NCBI RefSeq assembly: GCF_010093535.1
Contig: NW_022985203.1
Span: forward strand, 124,001 to 188,000
Length of the DNA stretch: 64,000 nucleotides
Source: Lindgomyces ingoldianus
Lineage: Eukaryota > Ascomycota > Dothideomycetes > Pleosporales > Lindgomycetaceae
Reading direction: 5' to 3'
Positions 12,879-24,131 of the stretch are shown in pieces. A program made the translations under genes and the position numbers. The notes beneath the pieces were generated by a model. It was not told where the DNA came from. It worked only from the letters and a program-made list of their open reading frames with translations, and did not search any database. Positions within the stretch are counted from its first letter, which is position 1. The number at the start of each line of letters is the position of its first letter.

Positions 12879-13995
12879 TCACTTCCTCGCCTTCTTCTTT
12901 TCGCAACCCTCCACGGCTCCCTCTCCATCCTTCGTACCACCATTCTCCTTCCCCGCAACCCTTGTACACCTCCCTACTTCTACCTCCATATACGGCTTGC
13001 TATCCTTGCCTGCGACCTTCCCCTGTGCCGCGCCACTCCCAGTATCCCCTTATCCTCTTCCAACTCCCAGACTTAGTCTTCTTCACACTAGTATTCACCT
13101 TAGGCTTCTCAGGCATATCCTCCTAGTCCTCTGCGCCCTCCTCTCCGCTTCCTCCTAAGTCTTTCTCCTCTTCCTTCTCATTCTCCTTCAGCGCAACTTC
13201 TACTTCTTTCTTCATAGGCTCCGACTTCAGAGTCAGGGTTCCTTTCTGTGAAGTCTTCTTTAACCCAGGACTGTTCTCGTACGAACTACAGCACTTTTCA
13301 TATTCTTTGGGCAGTTTGAAAGGCTTGTGAAGAGACAATGAGAATATTGTATGGGATCGAGGAGGGCCGAATGGGGCCGTACAGAGACTGGAAGGAGGAA
13401 CAGAGGGAGGAAATGGATAGATGTGTAGCGGGGTGTTGGGGAAGGTAGTTAGCAATGCAGTTAGAGGGTGAGAGAGATAGAGCATGAGCGGGGCTGGCCG
13501 CAGGTGGTTCTGAATTAGGGATGCGATTGAGTGAAATTCTTTAGTCAATGGATCTCTATGGTGTGGCCCCCATCGTCGAGAAGCCGCTTCTGCACCGTCA
13601 TTAGTACCAGCTCCGCTCCTTCCTCCACCCCCGCGCCTTCCTCTCGGCCTCATCAATCAGGCTATACCACACCACACCCTCAAATGACTACCTACACACC
13701 TTCTTTTTCACCGTTTTGCCCCTTCCTACTCTCTACTCTGCTCGCGGCTCAACTTGTCCTGTTCTCAACCCACCTTCCACGCACTCCTCTACCCCTTCCC
13801 GCCTCCATTTTAATTCGTTCCGCTCTTTTCATCTTCTCGCTACCAGCAGTATCTCTGTGAATCGCACGTTGAGCCGTGGACACGGCTGCACACGTACCTT
13901 CCTTTACCTTCACCCACAGTTTCGGGTCTGTAGGTTTGCCTTTGAGGGCGGCATCTCCAATCGAATGTCGTGAAGTGAGGAATATCTTGAGAATG
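12879..13995 (-). pseudogene. Possible decayed gene for a small basic Lys/Glu-rich protein
   Basis: Three separated minus-strand stretches look like parts of one protein. At 13995-13885 an IGDAALKGKPTDPKLW-like segment resembles the start of fungal small basic proteins (DUF5872-type by recollection). At 13323-13123 the segment KEYEKCCSSYENSPG is followed by a Lys/Glu-rich tail. At about 13040-12879 there is GKDSKPYMEVEVG and a basic end at a stop. The pieces are in different frames, separated by a stop and roughly 560 bp of unrelated pyrimidine-rich sequence, and no splice model joins them cleanly. This may be a broken gene, or coincidence in biased sequence. Confidence 0.3.
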
Positions 13996-14664
13996 CTCGG
14001 TACTATCGGGGCGAGGACCGACTGCGTGTGGGGTAGGAGAGTGAGAGGAGGAGAGGAATAGAATAAATTTGTTTGCAGGAAGGTTGCGTAGCATATGAAG
14101 TTGAGGTTCACTTAGCTAAGCTTCCTTCTGGCACGCCTAGAATATAGCATCCATGACTTCCCGATGGGGTAGATGACATGTCCGCGAAGGCTAGGTAGGG
14201 CTGTTACGATGGCACGTGCGAGGTGCTACTATCTGTGCAAGTGGACTACACAAGATTCACTCGCGACGCTATTAAAAGCCACTGTAATAACCTCGATTAT
14301 GTTGAGCACATTTCATTCATCAAGTTTGTCTATCAAAACACGATTCACGTTCTCCTTAGAAGGAAACCTCCATGATGCACTGAGAATTCGGCGTTGCTGG
14401 ACGACAGAGCATCTCACCCGAGGTCTCACAGCCCCAAAATAAACACAGGGTCAAACTCTGGCTGTATATGAAACACAGAAACCTCCTAGAATATTCGACG
14501 AGGTAACGAACATGCATAACGATCCTCCTTGCAGAATCTGGGGTGCAGAAGTGATGTCGGTAGATCCCCCTTGCTAGAAATTCCCGGCTACTGTGAGACA
14601 ATGTCGGGAGTAACGGCAGAGAGATGACTGCATTTGCATACACCCCGTGAGATACAAAATCGCC
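13996..14664. other. Intergenic, no supported gene
   Basis: About 0.67 kb ahead of the P450 3' end. No motif-bearing frame was found. Confidence 0.5.
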
Positions 14665-16554
14665 TCAAACCTCCACTTTCTTAAACATGAGGTTTTTCGT
14701 AGGATCCGGGCTGGTCTGTTTATAGTCAGTTAGCATAAAGCTCCACAAGCCACTTTCAGCCCTCGTTTCAAGTTCAGGAAAACCTACCGATCTCCCAACC
14801 TCCATATTCGGATACCGCTCCATCACCCCATCCATGTTCCTAACATCATACTCCAGCACCAGCCTCGACAAAATCATCTTAATCTCATTCGTCGCAAAAA
14901 ACCGTCCCGGGCATGCATGTCTCCCATATCCAAATGACAAGCTCTGCTCATTACTCGTCACAAACTGGTTCCGAGCAATATCCGCCGCGGTCCCGCCTTT
15001 CCGCAGTTTAGCGAATCTAAACCCGTCGAACTTCTCGTGGTCCGGGTAGAACTGGCTGTCGTGGTAGATGGCGTGTGCGGGTACTTCGAGCGTTGAGCCG
15101 GCGGGGATGTGTTGGCCATTGGAGAGTGTGATGCCTTGGAGGACTTTGCGGGAGAAGGATGTGAAGCCGGGTGGGTTGAAGCGGACGCATTCTTTCATGA
15201 AACTGTCGAGTTTTTCCATTTGTTGGAGAGCGCGGGATGTGATGATGCCGCCGTTATCGGCCATGCACGTTCGGATTTCCTCTCGGAGGGGGGTGATGTA
15301 TTCTGGTGATATGGCGAGAGTGTACAAGCTGTTAACAGAGTTAACAAATGATTCAAAGACCACACCCGACAAGAAAAGCAGCCAGCTTACATGTTTGTAG
15401 CAGTAAGAGTAGTCGTATGGATAGCAGCAAAGATAATCCCCAGCTGGAACTTCGCTAGTTCGTGGGCTGAGAAATTTCCAAAATCCTCGCTTCGGTTTAA
15501 AAACCACTGGAGCATATCATCAGGCCTCTGCCAATCTGGATCGTTGTTCTCAGCCACTCGTCGAGCGTCTATAATCGGCTCGAGAAAGGCCTTTGCAATC
15601 CTTTCTCGCTCGCGCAGACGTTTCACTTCCGGGAGGCGTGGAGCGAAGAATGGGCGCAGAATGGGTCGCGTTTTCTTGATGGCTTGTTGGGCGGAGATTA
15701 ATTCCATGGTGTAGTTGATTCCGCAGTCGAGATACTCCTCGTTGTGGCACAGATCAGGACCAACGAAGACGCGGCCAGATACCTTTGCTACAATGTGGAC
15801 AAGGGCTGTGTATATTGAAACAGGGGTCCAGTCATTACACGGAGGCATCTCATCTTTGATCGCTTCGTCAACCTCGGCGCATATGATTGGGTTAAGTCGA
15901 GCTGTTTTGATGTTAGTGAAACGCGGTAGGCAAAGACAGTGTCGAAAAGTTACCGAGGGCCGGGGTCAAGTCAGCTCTAATGGTATGGGTAACGAGTGGT
16001 GTATCCGTAAGGATTTTTGTGTACTTCTGCTCCATGATCTGGGGTCCATTAATGTTTGCAGCGTGAGTTGGTCATTGAGTTTAGCCTCACCTCGCGAACC
16101 GCCTCGGGGAAATTAAGGACCTTATCTGGCAAGTTTCTTAACTCGGGCAGAAACTTAGGAGCGATAACAATCGTCTCGTTGCCTGAGAGGGAGGGGCACT
16201 AACGTCAGTTCTTCAAATGTCAAGGAGCATTGCGAGAGAATTGTACCGTCAGATGTATACATGCGATAGACTGTGTCTTTGAACTGGGAACTTATAAGCA
16301 CCTACACATAACGCTAACTGAGCTACTAGTAATAGAGAACTCACCTGTTGGTATCCATTGAGGTACATATTCTTCGCCGACTTAAGGTACTCAACCCTCC
16401 CCTTCTCACCAAAGTTCCCATAAGGCGGCAACTGGGCTAACTGCGACCTGAAATTGATTTTGGAGAGGAACACGCTCACGGCAAAGATGATAGCAGCAAC
16501 AACTGCCGTCTGAAGGGTATACGAAAGCCCGACGAGGCTCTGATTTTCCATCAT
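14665..16554 (-). CDS. Cytochrome P450 monooxygenase
   Basis: Seven exons on the minus strand (16554-16345, 16283-16247, 16182-16091, 16038-15954, 15901-15391, 15328-14788, 14715-14665) give 508 residues, the normal P450 length, and all phases agree. A membrane anchor helix lies at about residues 14-33 followed by a Pro-containing hinge, so it is probably ER-bound. The I-helix oxygen-binding region reads FAAIHTTT, a fungal variant of A-G-x-D/E-T. The haem loop is FGYGRHACPGRFFA, with the axial cysteine. The family most resembles fungal P450s annotated as ent-kaurene-oxidase-like (CYP68-type), used in terpenoid and other secondary metabolism; the substrate is not determinable. The last intron (14716-14787) is 72 bp and stop-free, so a retained-intron form would stay in frame. 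Confidence 0.88.
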
Positions 16555-17443
16555 AGTGACTTGTTCAACACAGAAGTTAGAAGTCGAAGGTCTGAGGGGA
16601 AAGGAAGTGTTGAGGTCTTTAAACAAATACGCCTTCTCTTCCTGGAACCCTCACAGACCACGTTACTCCTTGTCTCCACCTGCACCATTCCTCGCTTCGC
16701 GTGACTCTATGTGCCTCCCATCTTCGGTTGCAGCAGCCAACCGCTATTTGCTAGTAAAAGAGTGGAAAAGCGGCCGCAAATCACCCACGCCTTTGCCGCA
16801 ACATGCATATCATATCCACCCAAATTGCCTCGCTTACCCAATCGGACCACTCACAGACCGCCTTGCCCGATAAGCATGGTTAGATCCCTTACGCTTCTCC
16901 AAGCGCCTCCACACGATCTGCCCAGCCCTGGAAGTGTGGAGATGAGGGGTTCTCTCACCTTCGGATCCCGGATGTAGAGCTTCCGAAGAAGAGAATGGTG
17001 TTGGCAATAAAATGTTCGTGAAATGCCCAGCATACACCGTGTTGCAGCCGAGAGATATGATGCATGCCGTGGCCGTATCGAGCGTATTCAGCTGCGGCCC
17101 ACTTATTGATCAAAATCCATACATTTTGCTTTTCCGATGTCTTGTTTGAAGAGTTTCACCCTACACACCTGCCGAAACGAGTTAGACACGGATCACGTGA
17201 ACGTAATGCTGTGTCCCAGTCTCGTGCTGCGAATCGCTCACACGCTGTTATCGTAGCATCAACCATACGTGGTCGAAGGTATTAGGCTCTGGTCTAGTTG
17301 CATCCCGTTCCGTAGACTCTCATGCGTATATCAGCCCCTGCGTCTATACGTCGCTCTCCATCCAGTAAAATTACATCTTCAGAATTTTCTATCCGATGAT
17401 ACAAATGGTTTACGCTTTCAGATGGATGCTACAATAGGCTGCT
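16555..17443. other. P450 upstream region, no supported gene
   Basis: About 0.9 kb holding the presumed P450 promoter and the 3' flank of the next gene. Short frames only. Confidence 0.5.
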
Positions 17444-17962
17444 CTACTGTACAAGAAGAACCACGCCCGTCAAGATAGTACCACCAATGACAAGCTTCCA
17501 AGGTATTAGCATGGCGTTTACTAATCCGTTCGAGGGTTGAGCAGTCGTCGACGTAACAGGCGGTGATGTGGTGAAGGCTGTTCTCGCAGTAATCCTAGTC
17601 GTAGCCGTTGCCGTCGTCGTCATTGTCGCTGCTAAAGTTGAGTCTTCCGCTGTCGTTTCTTCGAAAAGCGAGTTGACTTCCACCCAAGATCCCGAACGTT
17701 GGACAGATGCGAGGAATGGGTCCGCATACGAGAATTCGCTAATGCTCCAGGGATGACTTAGTAGCATATTAGCGCTGGGGGTCTGTTCCGTGAAGTATGC
17801 AGTCTCAGGTTTGTTTGACAGTAGAGTGGGCTGAGATCCAAGAGCTAATACGCTGGAAGTGGCTCCATCTAGGATGCGAATGGTGGATGTAAACCTTTGA
17901 GTACTCATACTGGTGACGAATATGAGTAGCGGAACCAACATGAGAATGGATGAAAGTGGCAT
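17444..17962 (-). CDS. Small Ser/Thr-rich surface protein, unknown function
   Basis: A single open frame; the start MPLSSILMLVPLLIFVTS makes a good signal peptide (an in-frame ATG 20 codons upstream would bury it). The mature part of about 150 residues is Ser/Thr/Ala-rich, including a run of TTTATATT-type repeats, likely O-glycosylated. It ends in a hydrophobic segment (LVIGGTILTGVVLLVQ) with no charged tail, as expected of a GPI-anchor signal or a terminal membrane helix. No conserved domain was recognised. It lies on the same strand as the similarly built gene at 18216-18805. Plausible as a cell-wall or plasma-membrane protein; existence as a real gene is moderate. Confidence 0.5.
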   Translation of the reverse strand: MPLSSILMLVPLLIFVTSMSTQRFTSTIRILDGATSSVLALGSQPTLLSNKPETAYFTEQTPSANMLLSHPWSISEFSYADPFLASVQRSGSWVEVNSLFEETTAEDSTLAATMTTTATATTRITARTAFTTSPPVTSTTAQPSNGLVNAMLIPWKLVIGGTILTGVVLLVQ

Positions 17963-18215
17963 TCTGGTGACCGGTGACGAAGACAAACAAGGGGCAGCCG
18001 GAACAGGGATCGAAGGTGTCATGTATTAGGTCAGGACTGGCACACTTCTTAAAGGAAATAATTAAGTAACATGATTTGATTCTGAGATGAGGTGATGCTC
18101 GTAAATATTCAGCCTTCTGTACCATAAGCCGACACGTCGCTGTTGTGGCTTGAACGTCACGAATTACTCATAGAATCGGTCTTTGGGTACCAGTTCCGTC
18201 TCATGAAACCTCGCA

Positions 18216-18805
18216 TTAGAGAACACCGTACAATGCCGCCAAGCCTCCGATACCACCAAGTATCTTGAACGAGACCTCGTCTCTGCCGGCGAGAGCTGTC
18301 GACTGTGTGTCCCTTTCACAACAAGTAGAGGAGGGATTAGGAATGGTTCCTGTGATGAAAGGGTTTGGCTGAGTGCCTGGACTCGTCAATGTTGTAGAGC
18401 CGATAAAAGGATTTGCTATGGTACCAATAGTGATAGGGTGAGGGCTAGAAGCTTCTAAAATCAACCATCAGAACGACTTCGAACGTACTGCACAAAGAAT
18501 TAGTATTCCATACCGGTGGTATCCGACACTGTAGCAGATGCCGGCTCTGAAGTATCAACAGAAAATGTTTCTGTCGGCGCAGTCACATGAACGAATGGAG
18601 TCGCGCTGCTTAAAGGAGCAGTGGGCTGTGTCACATGGATGAATGGGTTTGAGGCCGTTGGAGCTCGAGCTGCGCGCTGCGGATAGGGTAGGTCTCGTTC
18701 TTCGATGAACTTCTTTCGAAGATCGTTTGGATGTGGTCCGGGAATCAGCGCACCCTCAGACAGTATCGACACGAGAAGAAGAGTGAGTAGCAGTGGGGGA
18801 AACAT
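18216..18805 (-). CDS. Small secreted protein with NPF-type repeats and hydrophobic tail
   Basis: Two exons (18805-18514 and 18454-18216) join in phase across an intron starting GTATGG and ending TTTAG, giving 176 residues. The start MFPPLLLTLLLVSILSEG is a clear signal peptide. The body contains four spaced copies of an N/T-P-F-I/V motif (SNPFIHVTQ, TPFVHVTAP, ANPFIGSTT, PNPFITGTI) in Thr/Pro-rich context, then a CC pair, and ends with a hydrophobic segment (ILGGIGGLAALYGVL) that fits a GPI signal. Function is unknown. The architecture matches neighbouring minus-strand genes at 17444-17962 and perhaps 21739-22511. Confidence 0.6.
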
Positions 18806-19462
18806 CTTGGTAAAAGTCTAAGGCTCAGAGCTGTGAATGCTTCGGTAAAGGAAGGGAAGCTTAGCGCGGAGAAGCATTCTTATCTAGACGAAATCATCAT
18901 ACCACTAGATACATGAAAGGCTCAATTGACCGAATATATAGACTCCCAAGTATGTAGAACAAGGTGGGATGTGTTACTCGCCTGCTGAATCCTCACGAGA
19001 CTACAACATTGAGCCTTCCTCGCGAGGCCGAAAGGTGGTCCTGGAGATACCCGAGATGGTAAGGGCTTGCGCCATAATCGAAGCCACCGAAGTTTAGGTC
19101 CAATTGATTCAAAGAATAGGCGATGTGGCGCACTATCAGGGTTGAATCACCCGACGAAGGTTGCCAAGCCTGGTGTTCGATGAGGCTGAAGGAGAAAATA
19201 TCGGACCACAATTCGTATAGAAATATCTTTCGAGCTATCATTGCACTCATCAAGGAATTGTCGGTTAGGCGTAGCATTTGGTCTGGGCAAACCGATAAGC
19301 CACAATTGACCGGTTAGTATCGTACTGTCTCGTGGTGTTTGGGTTGCGTGATGATGGGTATAGCTGTTCTCGGTGATTCGGAACCATCCCATAAGTTCCA
19401 CGACTAGGACTCTGTATGCGATTCCATAATCTTTCTTTACACATTGGGCCCTTTTTTTGACA
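18806..19462. other. Divergent intergenic region
   Basis: About 0.65 kb between the divergent starts of the NPF-repeat protein and the multipass membrane protein. No gene was recognised. Confidence 0.5.
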
Positions 19463-21384
19463 ATGTCCAATCCTCCTAAACGAAAATTCGAAAAAGAAGC
19501 TGTTCGCCTTAGAGCTCTTCCGAGACGCAAGAGCATACTAAACCAAAATGCCCTGCATTTACTATCCCTACTCTTACTAACATCCCTCTTCGCAATCACA
19601 ATTTGGTTTTCACAGCTAACCTTCCCAACAAACGACGAGAGGAAGTCTTCCGATCACCAACATCAAACACGGGTGCCATTTAGCTCAGCCTTGACAGTTC
19701 TACGGTTTCTCCAGGGCCTAACCTCGACTTGCACGACCTTTGTGCTGCTCCAAACTTTCGAGATGCTTGAATGGACGCTGGCGAGTCGCAATGGCGGACT
19801 GATGTTGCTCAACTTTTTGAGCTTGTCCCCAACGACAGGTTTCTTAGGTATTCTCTGGCTCTTGTTAAAGAAGTCGGTTCCTAGGCAGGGTCGAATATAT
19901 TCGTGTTGGAGGTAAGCTAGTAGATCCTCTTTCAGCCTACATCATGCTAAAGTCACCTTGAAGAATCATTCTTCTTCCCATTTGTTGGCTTGCGGGGGTT
20001 CTGCTCTTTAGTGAGTTTGCCCAGCCCGGTATTAGTCTGGGTTTGAGAAGTGCTAATGAAAACGCAAGCTCATACATCGATCAAGACAGTGTACGAAGCC
20101 GGCGAAACGTTCAACGCGACTGCCGGAACGGGATTGTTTGATGGCTCCTACGTGGCACCAATGTTAGCAGTTATGAACGGAAGGATAACGTACCCGATTC
20201 TCTCAATGTCGACATCGTTCTTAGAAAATAGCGAGTTTTCTATTGCAGCCACCCCCATACACTGTGGAGGGGAAAATTGCGAGGCATATTTGATTCCTGG
20301 TAGTCTTCCAGCGATGAGCCCAAACCCTCCTGCAAATAATACAGACCCATTAGTCACGATTTACAGAACTCCCGCGGTCCAGGTAGAATTCCAGAAGGCC
20401 ATGACGACCGTCGCCATGGACTCTTCTACTTCGTGTTCTGATTTTGGAGATGAAGAGCATGGCGTAAAGCTCTGTTTGCGATCGAATCCAGTAACTCTAC
20501 TAGTTGAAATCGGTACGTTAGCGAGGTCTAGTATGCGGGCAGCAGTCTGGTCCGTATAGATTTATTGACAACTGGCAGGGATCGTTGCGTGCCCTTATGG
20601 GATATTGAATGGTACATGTACTAACGGCCCCTTGGACAAAGGCCCAGCCTTCAATCTATCAACAACCTTATCAGTCCTCACTCGACGGGCGACTACGACT
20701 TGTGTTCGGAGCAATAAGACAATTGTCTCAGTTTCGGATCTGACAAACACAAGATTTCGGGAACTCGGGGTCAAAGACGTTGAAGCTCTCCATTTGGCCA
20801 TGAATTGGCTCCTGAATCACACCGCCGCCGGTCTTCCCTTTCCCTCATCGCCTACCTGGTTATTCTGGAATCGTGAAGGCCTGGGTGGCAATGTGTACGA
20901 CTGGTCAATTGAAACGTATCAGGCGCTGAAAAGCATGATGGCTTATATCCTCTGGGAGTTTAGCGTAAACAACTGGGGGAATCCTCGAATGGCAAACGCG
21001 ACGCAATTACCAGACGGCCAAGTCGAATTTCTTCCTGCCGAGTTTCACACCACTGCAGCAACCGTCAGGCCACTCACAAAGTTTGTGCTTGATCGTCGCA
21101 TGTTTGCCCTGTATATCATCTTCCAAAGCCTCCCAGTGCTGTTCTCCTGGGCGGCGGCGGCATGGATGCTGTACATCAGACTCCCACGTCCCGAGTTGTC
21201 GTCATTCCCATTGATGGACCTTGTTTTCAAGTCGAGCTTTGTCGGCTGTCCTATCCAAGATTCCGAGAGCCTGGTTGATGGCGAAGAGAAAGATTTTATT
21301 AAGTCATTGCATGGAGTAAGGGTTGTCTCGAAAGGACAGGAGTCTGAACCTAGATCGAACTTTGGTGAGAGCGAAAATGTGTAA
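19463..21384 (+). CDS. Fungal-specific multipass membrane protein, unknown function
   Basis: Four exons (19463-19911, 19964-20010, 20069-20512, 20579-21384) give 581 residues with matching phases; the 47-bp second exon is bounded by an AAG acceptor and a GTGAGT donor. The N-terminus is basic. Helices follow at about residues 29-50, 77-95 and 112-130, and the short exon adds another (ICWLAGVLLF). A large loop of about 330 residues with many N-x-S/T sites and several cysteines (HCGGENCEAY, CPYGILNGTC) looks extracellular. A final helix (MFALYIIFQSLPVLFSWAA) precedes a cytosolic tail. This matches a widespread ascomycete family of hypothetical proteins I recognise by pattern but cannot name. A decayed copy of its 5' end lies at 23067-23428. 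Confidence 0.7.
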
Positions 21385-21738
21385 AGAGGGTATCGAAGAG
21401 GGTGAACTCTATTCCCTTCAGACTTGAGAACAAATGTTGTCGCTACCACTTTCATCGATGGTGCGGATAGTGCACACTGATAAGTGGATGGTAGTTCGGA
21501 AGATAGTGATTACCAAGTCCCGGAAGCCTCGGCCAGCCAGAACCACCCTGTTTCCAGTCTGAGCCAATCACATGCGCCATTCCCCCTCACACACCATACT
21601 TTATACCCATCAACGAACCCCACTCCTGTCGCTATCACCTCAGCCCCTTCTCATTATTCTAATTTTAAAAGGCGATAGCCTGACAAAACCCCCCGACATG
21701 GCTATTTGATAGCAAATCTCGAACTGCTCAATTTCCTC

Positions 21739-22511
21739 CTAACAAATTTTGGGGAACCACCGCGCCGCTAAAATAATAGCCAATCCACCGACGGATCCGA
21801 GAAGACCAAGGGGTACTAATTCATGGAGAATAAGGCCCGCTATTTGATGGCTCACGGTCGTGGATAAGCTCAAAGCCAACTCGCTTGGAAGAGACGATGT
21901 TTTCTCGTCGGCTGAGTTCAACACAAAGGCAGCATGGTGGCTCGTAGTAAGTGTAGGCTGTCCAGTCTCTACTACTTTCGGCATAGTAGTCGATATGGCT
22001 TCTCACGTCTCTAATACCGTTATTACTACTAATATATTAACATTCCCTAAAGTTCGGATAACCAGGTGTCAAGGTGTCGAGACACCTTCGGAAGTCAAAA
22101 CCGGGAATGCCTTTCTACTGTGTAGGACTTGTCAGAGTAGTAGCTTGGTTTTGTGATTAGCGGGCCAGTATTAGTAATATAGCTCTTTGCCTAGAGTGTC
22201 CGATTGCAAGGCAAAACCACTGAAGAACGGATTCATTGCAGTTCCTTCTGTAGTGGTGTGTATGTCTGTTGTTAAAGGAAAAGGCTTCGAATTCTGTAGA
22301 GTGAGTTCAACTAGGATCCTGTAGTAGTGTATGGCAGCGGCGTATATTTTGGAGAGCTATGGGAAGGCCGTTTATGGAGCCCAAGTTGTGTTTCTCCATA
22401 TCTCTGCCCACTCGCGCGGTGCGCAAAGCATATAATGAAATTAGTGAAGACTGCAGTTACCAACATTGCAAATAACAATTGAATGCTAGAGATTCTGAGG
22501 AATCGTTCCAT
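21739..22511 (-). pseudogene. Possible decayed small secreted protein gene
   Basis: At 22511 a minus-strand frame begins with MERFLRISSIQLLFAMLVTA, a plausible signal peptide, and continues into a Ser/Pro/Thr-rich stretch. A second segment near 22280-22180 is Thr-rich with an NPF motif (AMNPFFSG). A third, ending at the stop at 21739, finishes with a hydrophobic tail (LLGSVGGLAIILAARW). Order and composition mirror the intact gene at 18216-18805, but stops and frame changes between segments are not removed by clear introns. It is either a broken relative or a gene with introns I could not resolve. Confidence 0.35.
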
Positions 22512-23066
22512 CTCATTTAGGAGGGATTCTATAGCTCGATTTAAAAGCAAAACCTACCGCAACTCGCTATGTTACGCTACTGGTGGTTTTTGCGCTATTG
22601 GAAGGAATACACGCTGTAAATTCAAGACTTTCTTTTAGGAATTCTCACTATATATCGAGCAAGGTGGGTCTTCAATCCCAAATTCGGCGCAATGCAGGAA
22701 GGAGTGGAAATGCCGACCATGGTTTGGACGTCACAGACGCAACAGTGGCGCATATTCACATCCACACCCTTACCTCGAATGGCTACTACTCACCGCAAAA
22801 GAGCTGGATTAGCCTGAGTGTCTGGTCATACCTCGCCAAATTTACGATATCAAACAGACAAGAATTGCAAGTATTCAAGTTGTTGGACCAGAGTGTAACC
22901 ATGTCTTTAGTCATCTTTAGTCATGCGTGATACTTCCCTGCGTGGCCTGAGAGCCTAAAGGCTAACGAAAAACCAACTCATTATGGAAAGCAGAGCTTGA
23001 ACTAGAGTTTCAAACCAAAGGTGCATCTTACCACTATTATCTGTGATAACAATTTGATTCTCTACC

Positions 23067-23428
23067 ATGCGAACGTCGAATAATGGCTCCAAGAACCGAG
23101 TAAACGGTGACGAAAAGATAGACGGACCCTTGCAGAGTAGACCAAGTATCTGTATCCTCTTGAAGCAGAATTTCGAAGCGCTTGGATGGATACTTCCAAG
23201 TCGTGAAACTAGGTTTTTTTTTTCGATGACTTTTCCGGGCTTTTTGTCGATTGCCAGGTTTCTTGGAACGATTTCATGGACCTATTTGGAGGTATCCCGA
23301 CCTTAGGAAGAATCCGCTCATTACGGAGGGAACCAGGATGTCATGCAAAAGGCAATAATTTGACTGGCGCAGTGGATTCAGGCTTCACCTAACTACCCTG
23401 TGCTGGCTAGTGTTTATCCTGCTTTTTA
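23067..23428 (+). pseudogene. Truncated copy of the multipass membrane protein gene
   Basis: The frame from 23067 contains ILLKQNFEALGWILPSRE and then FLSIARFLGTISW. These line up with LLQTFEMLEWTLASR and FLSLSPTTGFLG of the intact gene at 19463-21384. It runs to a donor at 23292 after TTGGAG, the same six bases that precede the first donor of the intact gene. A second segment, LCWLVFILLF followed by a GTAAGT donor at 23429, matches the short second exon (ICWLAGVLLF plus GTGAGT). Nothing resembling exons 3 and 4 follows. This is a duplicated, 3'-truncated paralogue. Confidence 0.55.
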
Positions 23429-24131
23429 GTAAGTCTTCTATTGATCGAAACGAATATTGCGTGAGGCCGGTTGGAGAACCAACTGCGAGATGGATGATGA
23501 CTGAGCTGATGGACCTCGGTCTAGGACATGGCTGGGGATGCCGGCTTCGGGAGTTCGACCTTCCAGGGCTCCGCTGCTGGGCACCGCGGTCTGCAGAAGT
23601 CTTTCACGACGAACCCAACCACTTAAATGATCTAAATACTCTATCAAGAGCCCACAGTGCTTTTCTTCACACCTTTTCTCTCCAAATTCGCCTCTTTCCT
23701 AACTCCGATGATCCGCCCATCATCTCCGAAGCTCACCTCATTTAAATTACTCTTCCAGGATCCGCATCCTTTTGCAGCAAAGCCATAATCTCTTCGAAGG
23801 ATTCCGTGGCACGGGCAGACGCAACAGCACATGCACGCAGAAAAGGCCATTCATAAAACAAAAAAGAGAAGGATTCATTCCAAATGCGTAGCCGTCTTGT
23901 ATCGAAACATTTATATATAGGACATACGTGATGTAATGCCAAAAAGCTCATCATATATACATGAGAATATAACCAAACGCAATACTAGCCAAAAAGCCTC
24001 TAATTCCTTCCGTTTTAAAGCCGCGAGGGTGGTAGTAATGCATCCTATCATGAAAATGAGAATCAGTCTCATTTGCGCCTGCCCAGTCCGATCCCTTTCT
24101 CCTAATATATTTTCCAAGGTGTGATGCCCGT
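23429..24131. other. Intergenic, no supported gene
   Basis: About 0.7 kb between the truncated paralogue and the DUF1996 gene's 3' end. Open frames lack motifs. Confidence 0.5.

Noticed and set aside
23410..23745. 111-codon plus-strand frame after the truncated paralogue
   Set aside because: Does not resemble exon 3 of the intact membrane protein and has no other motif.
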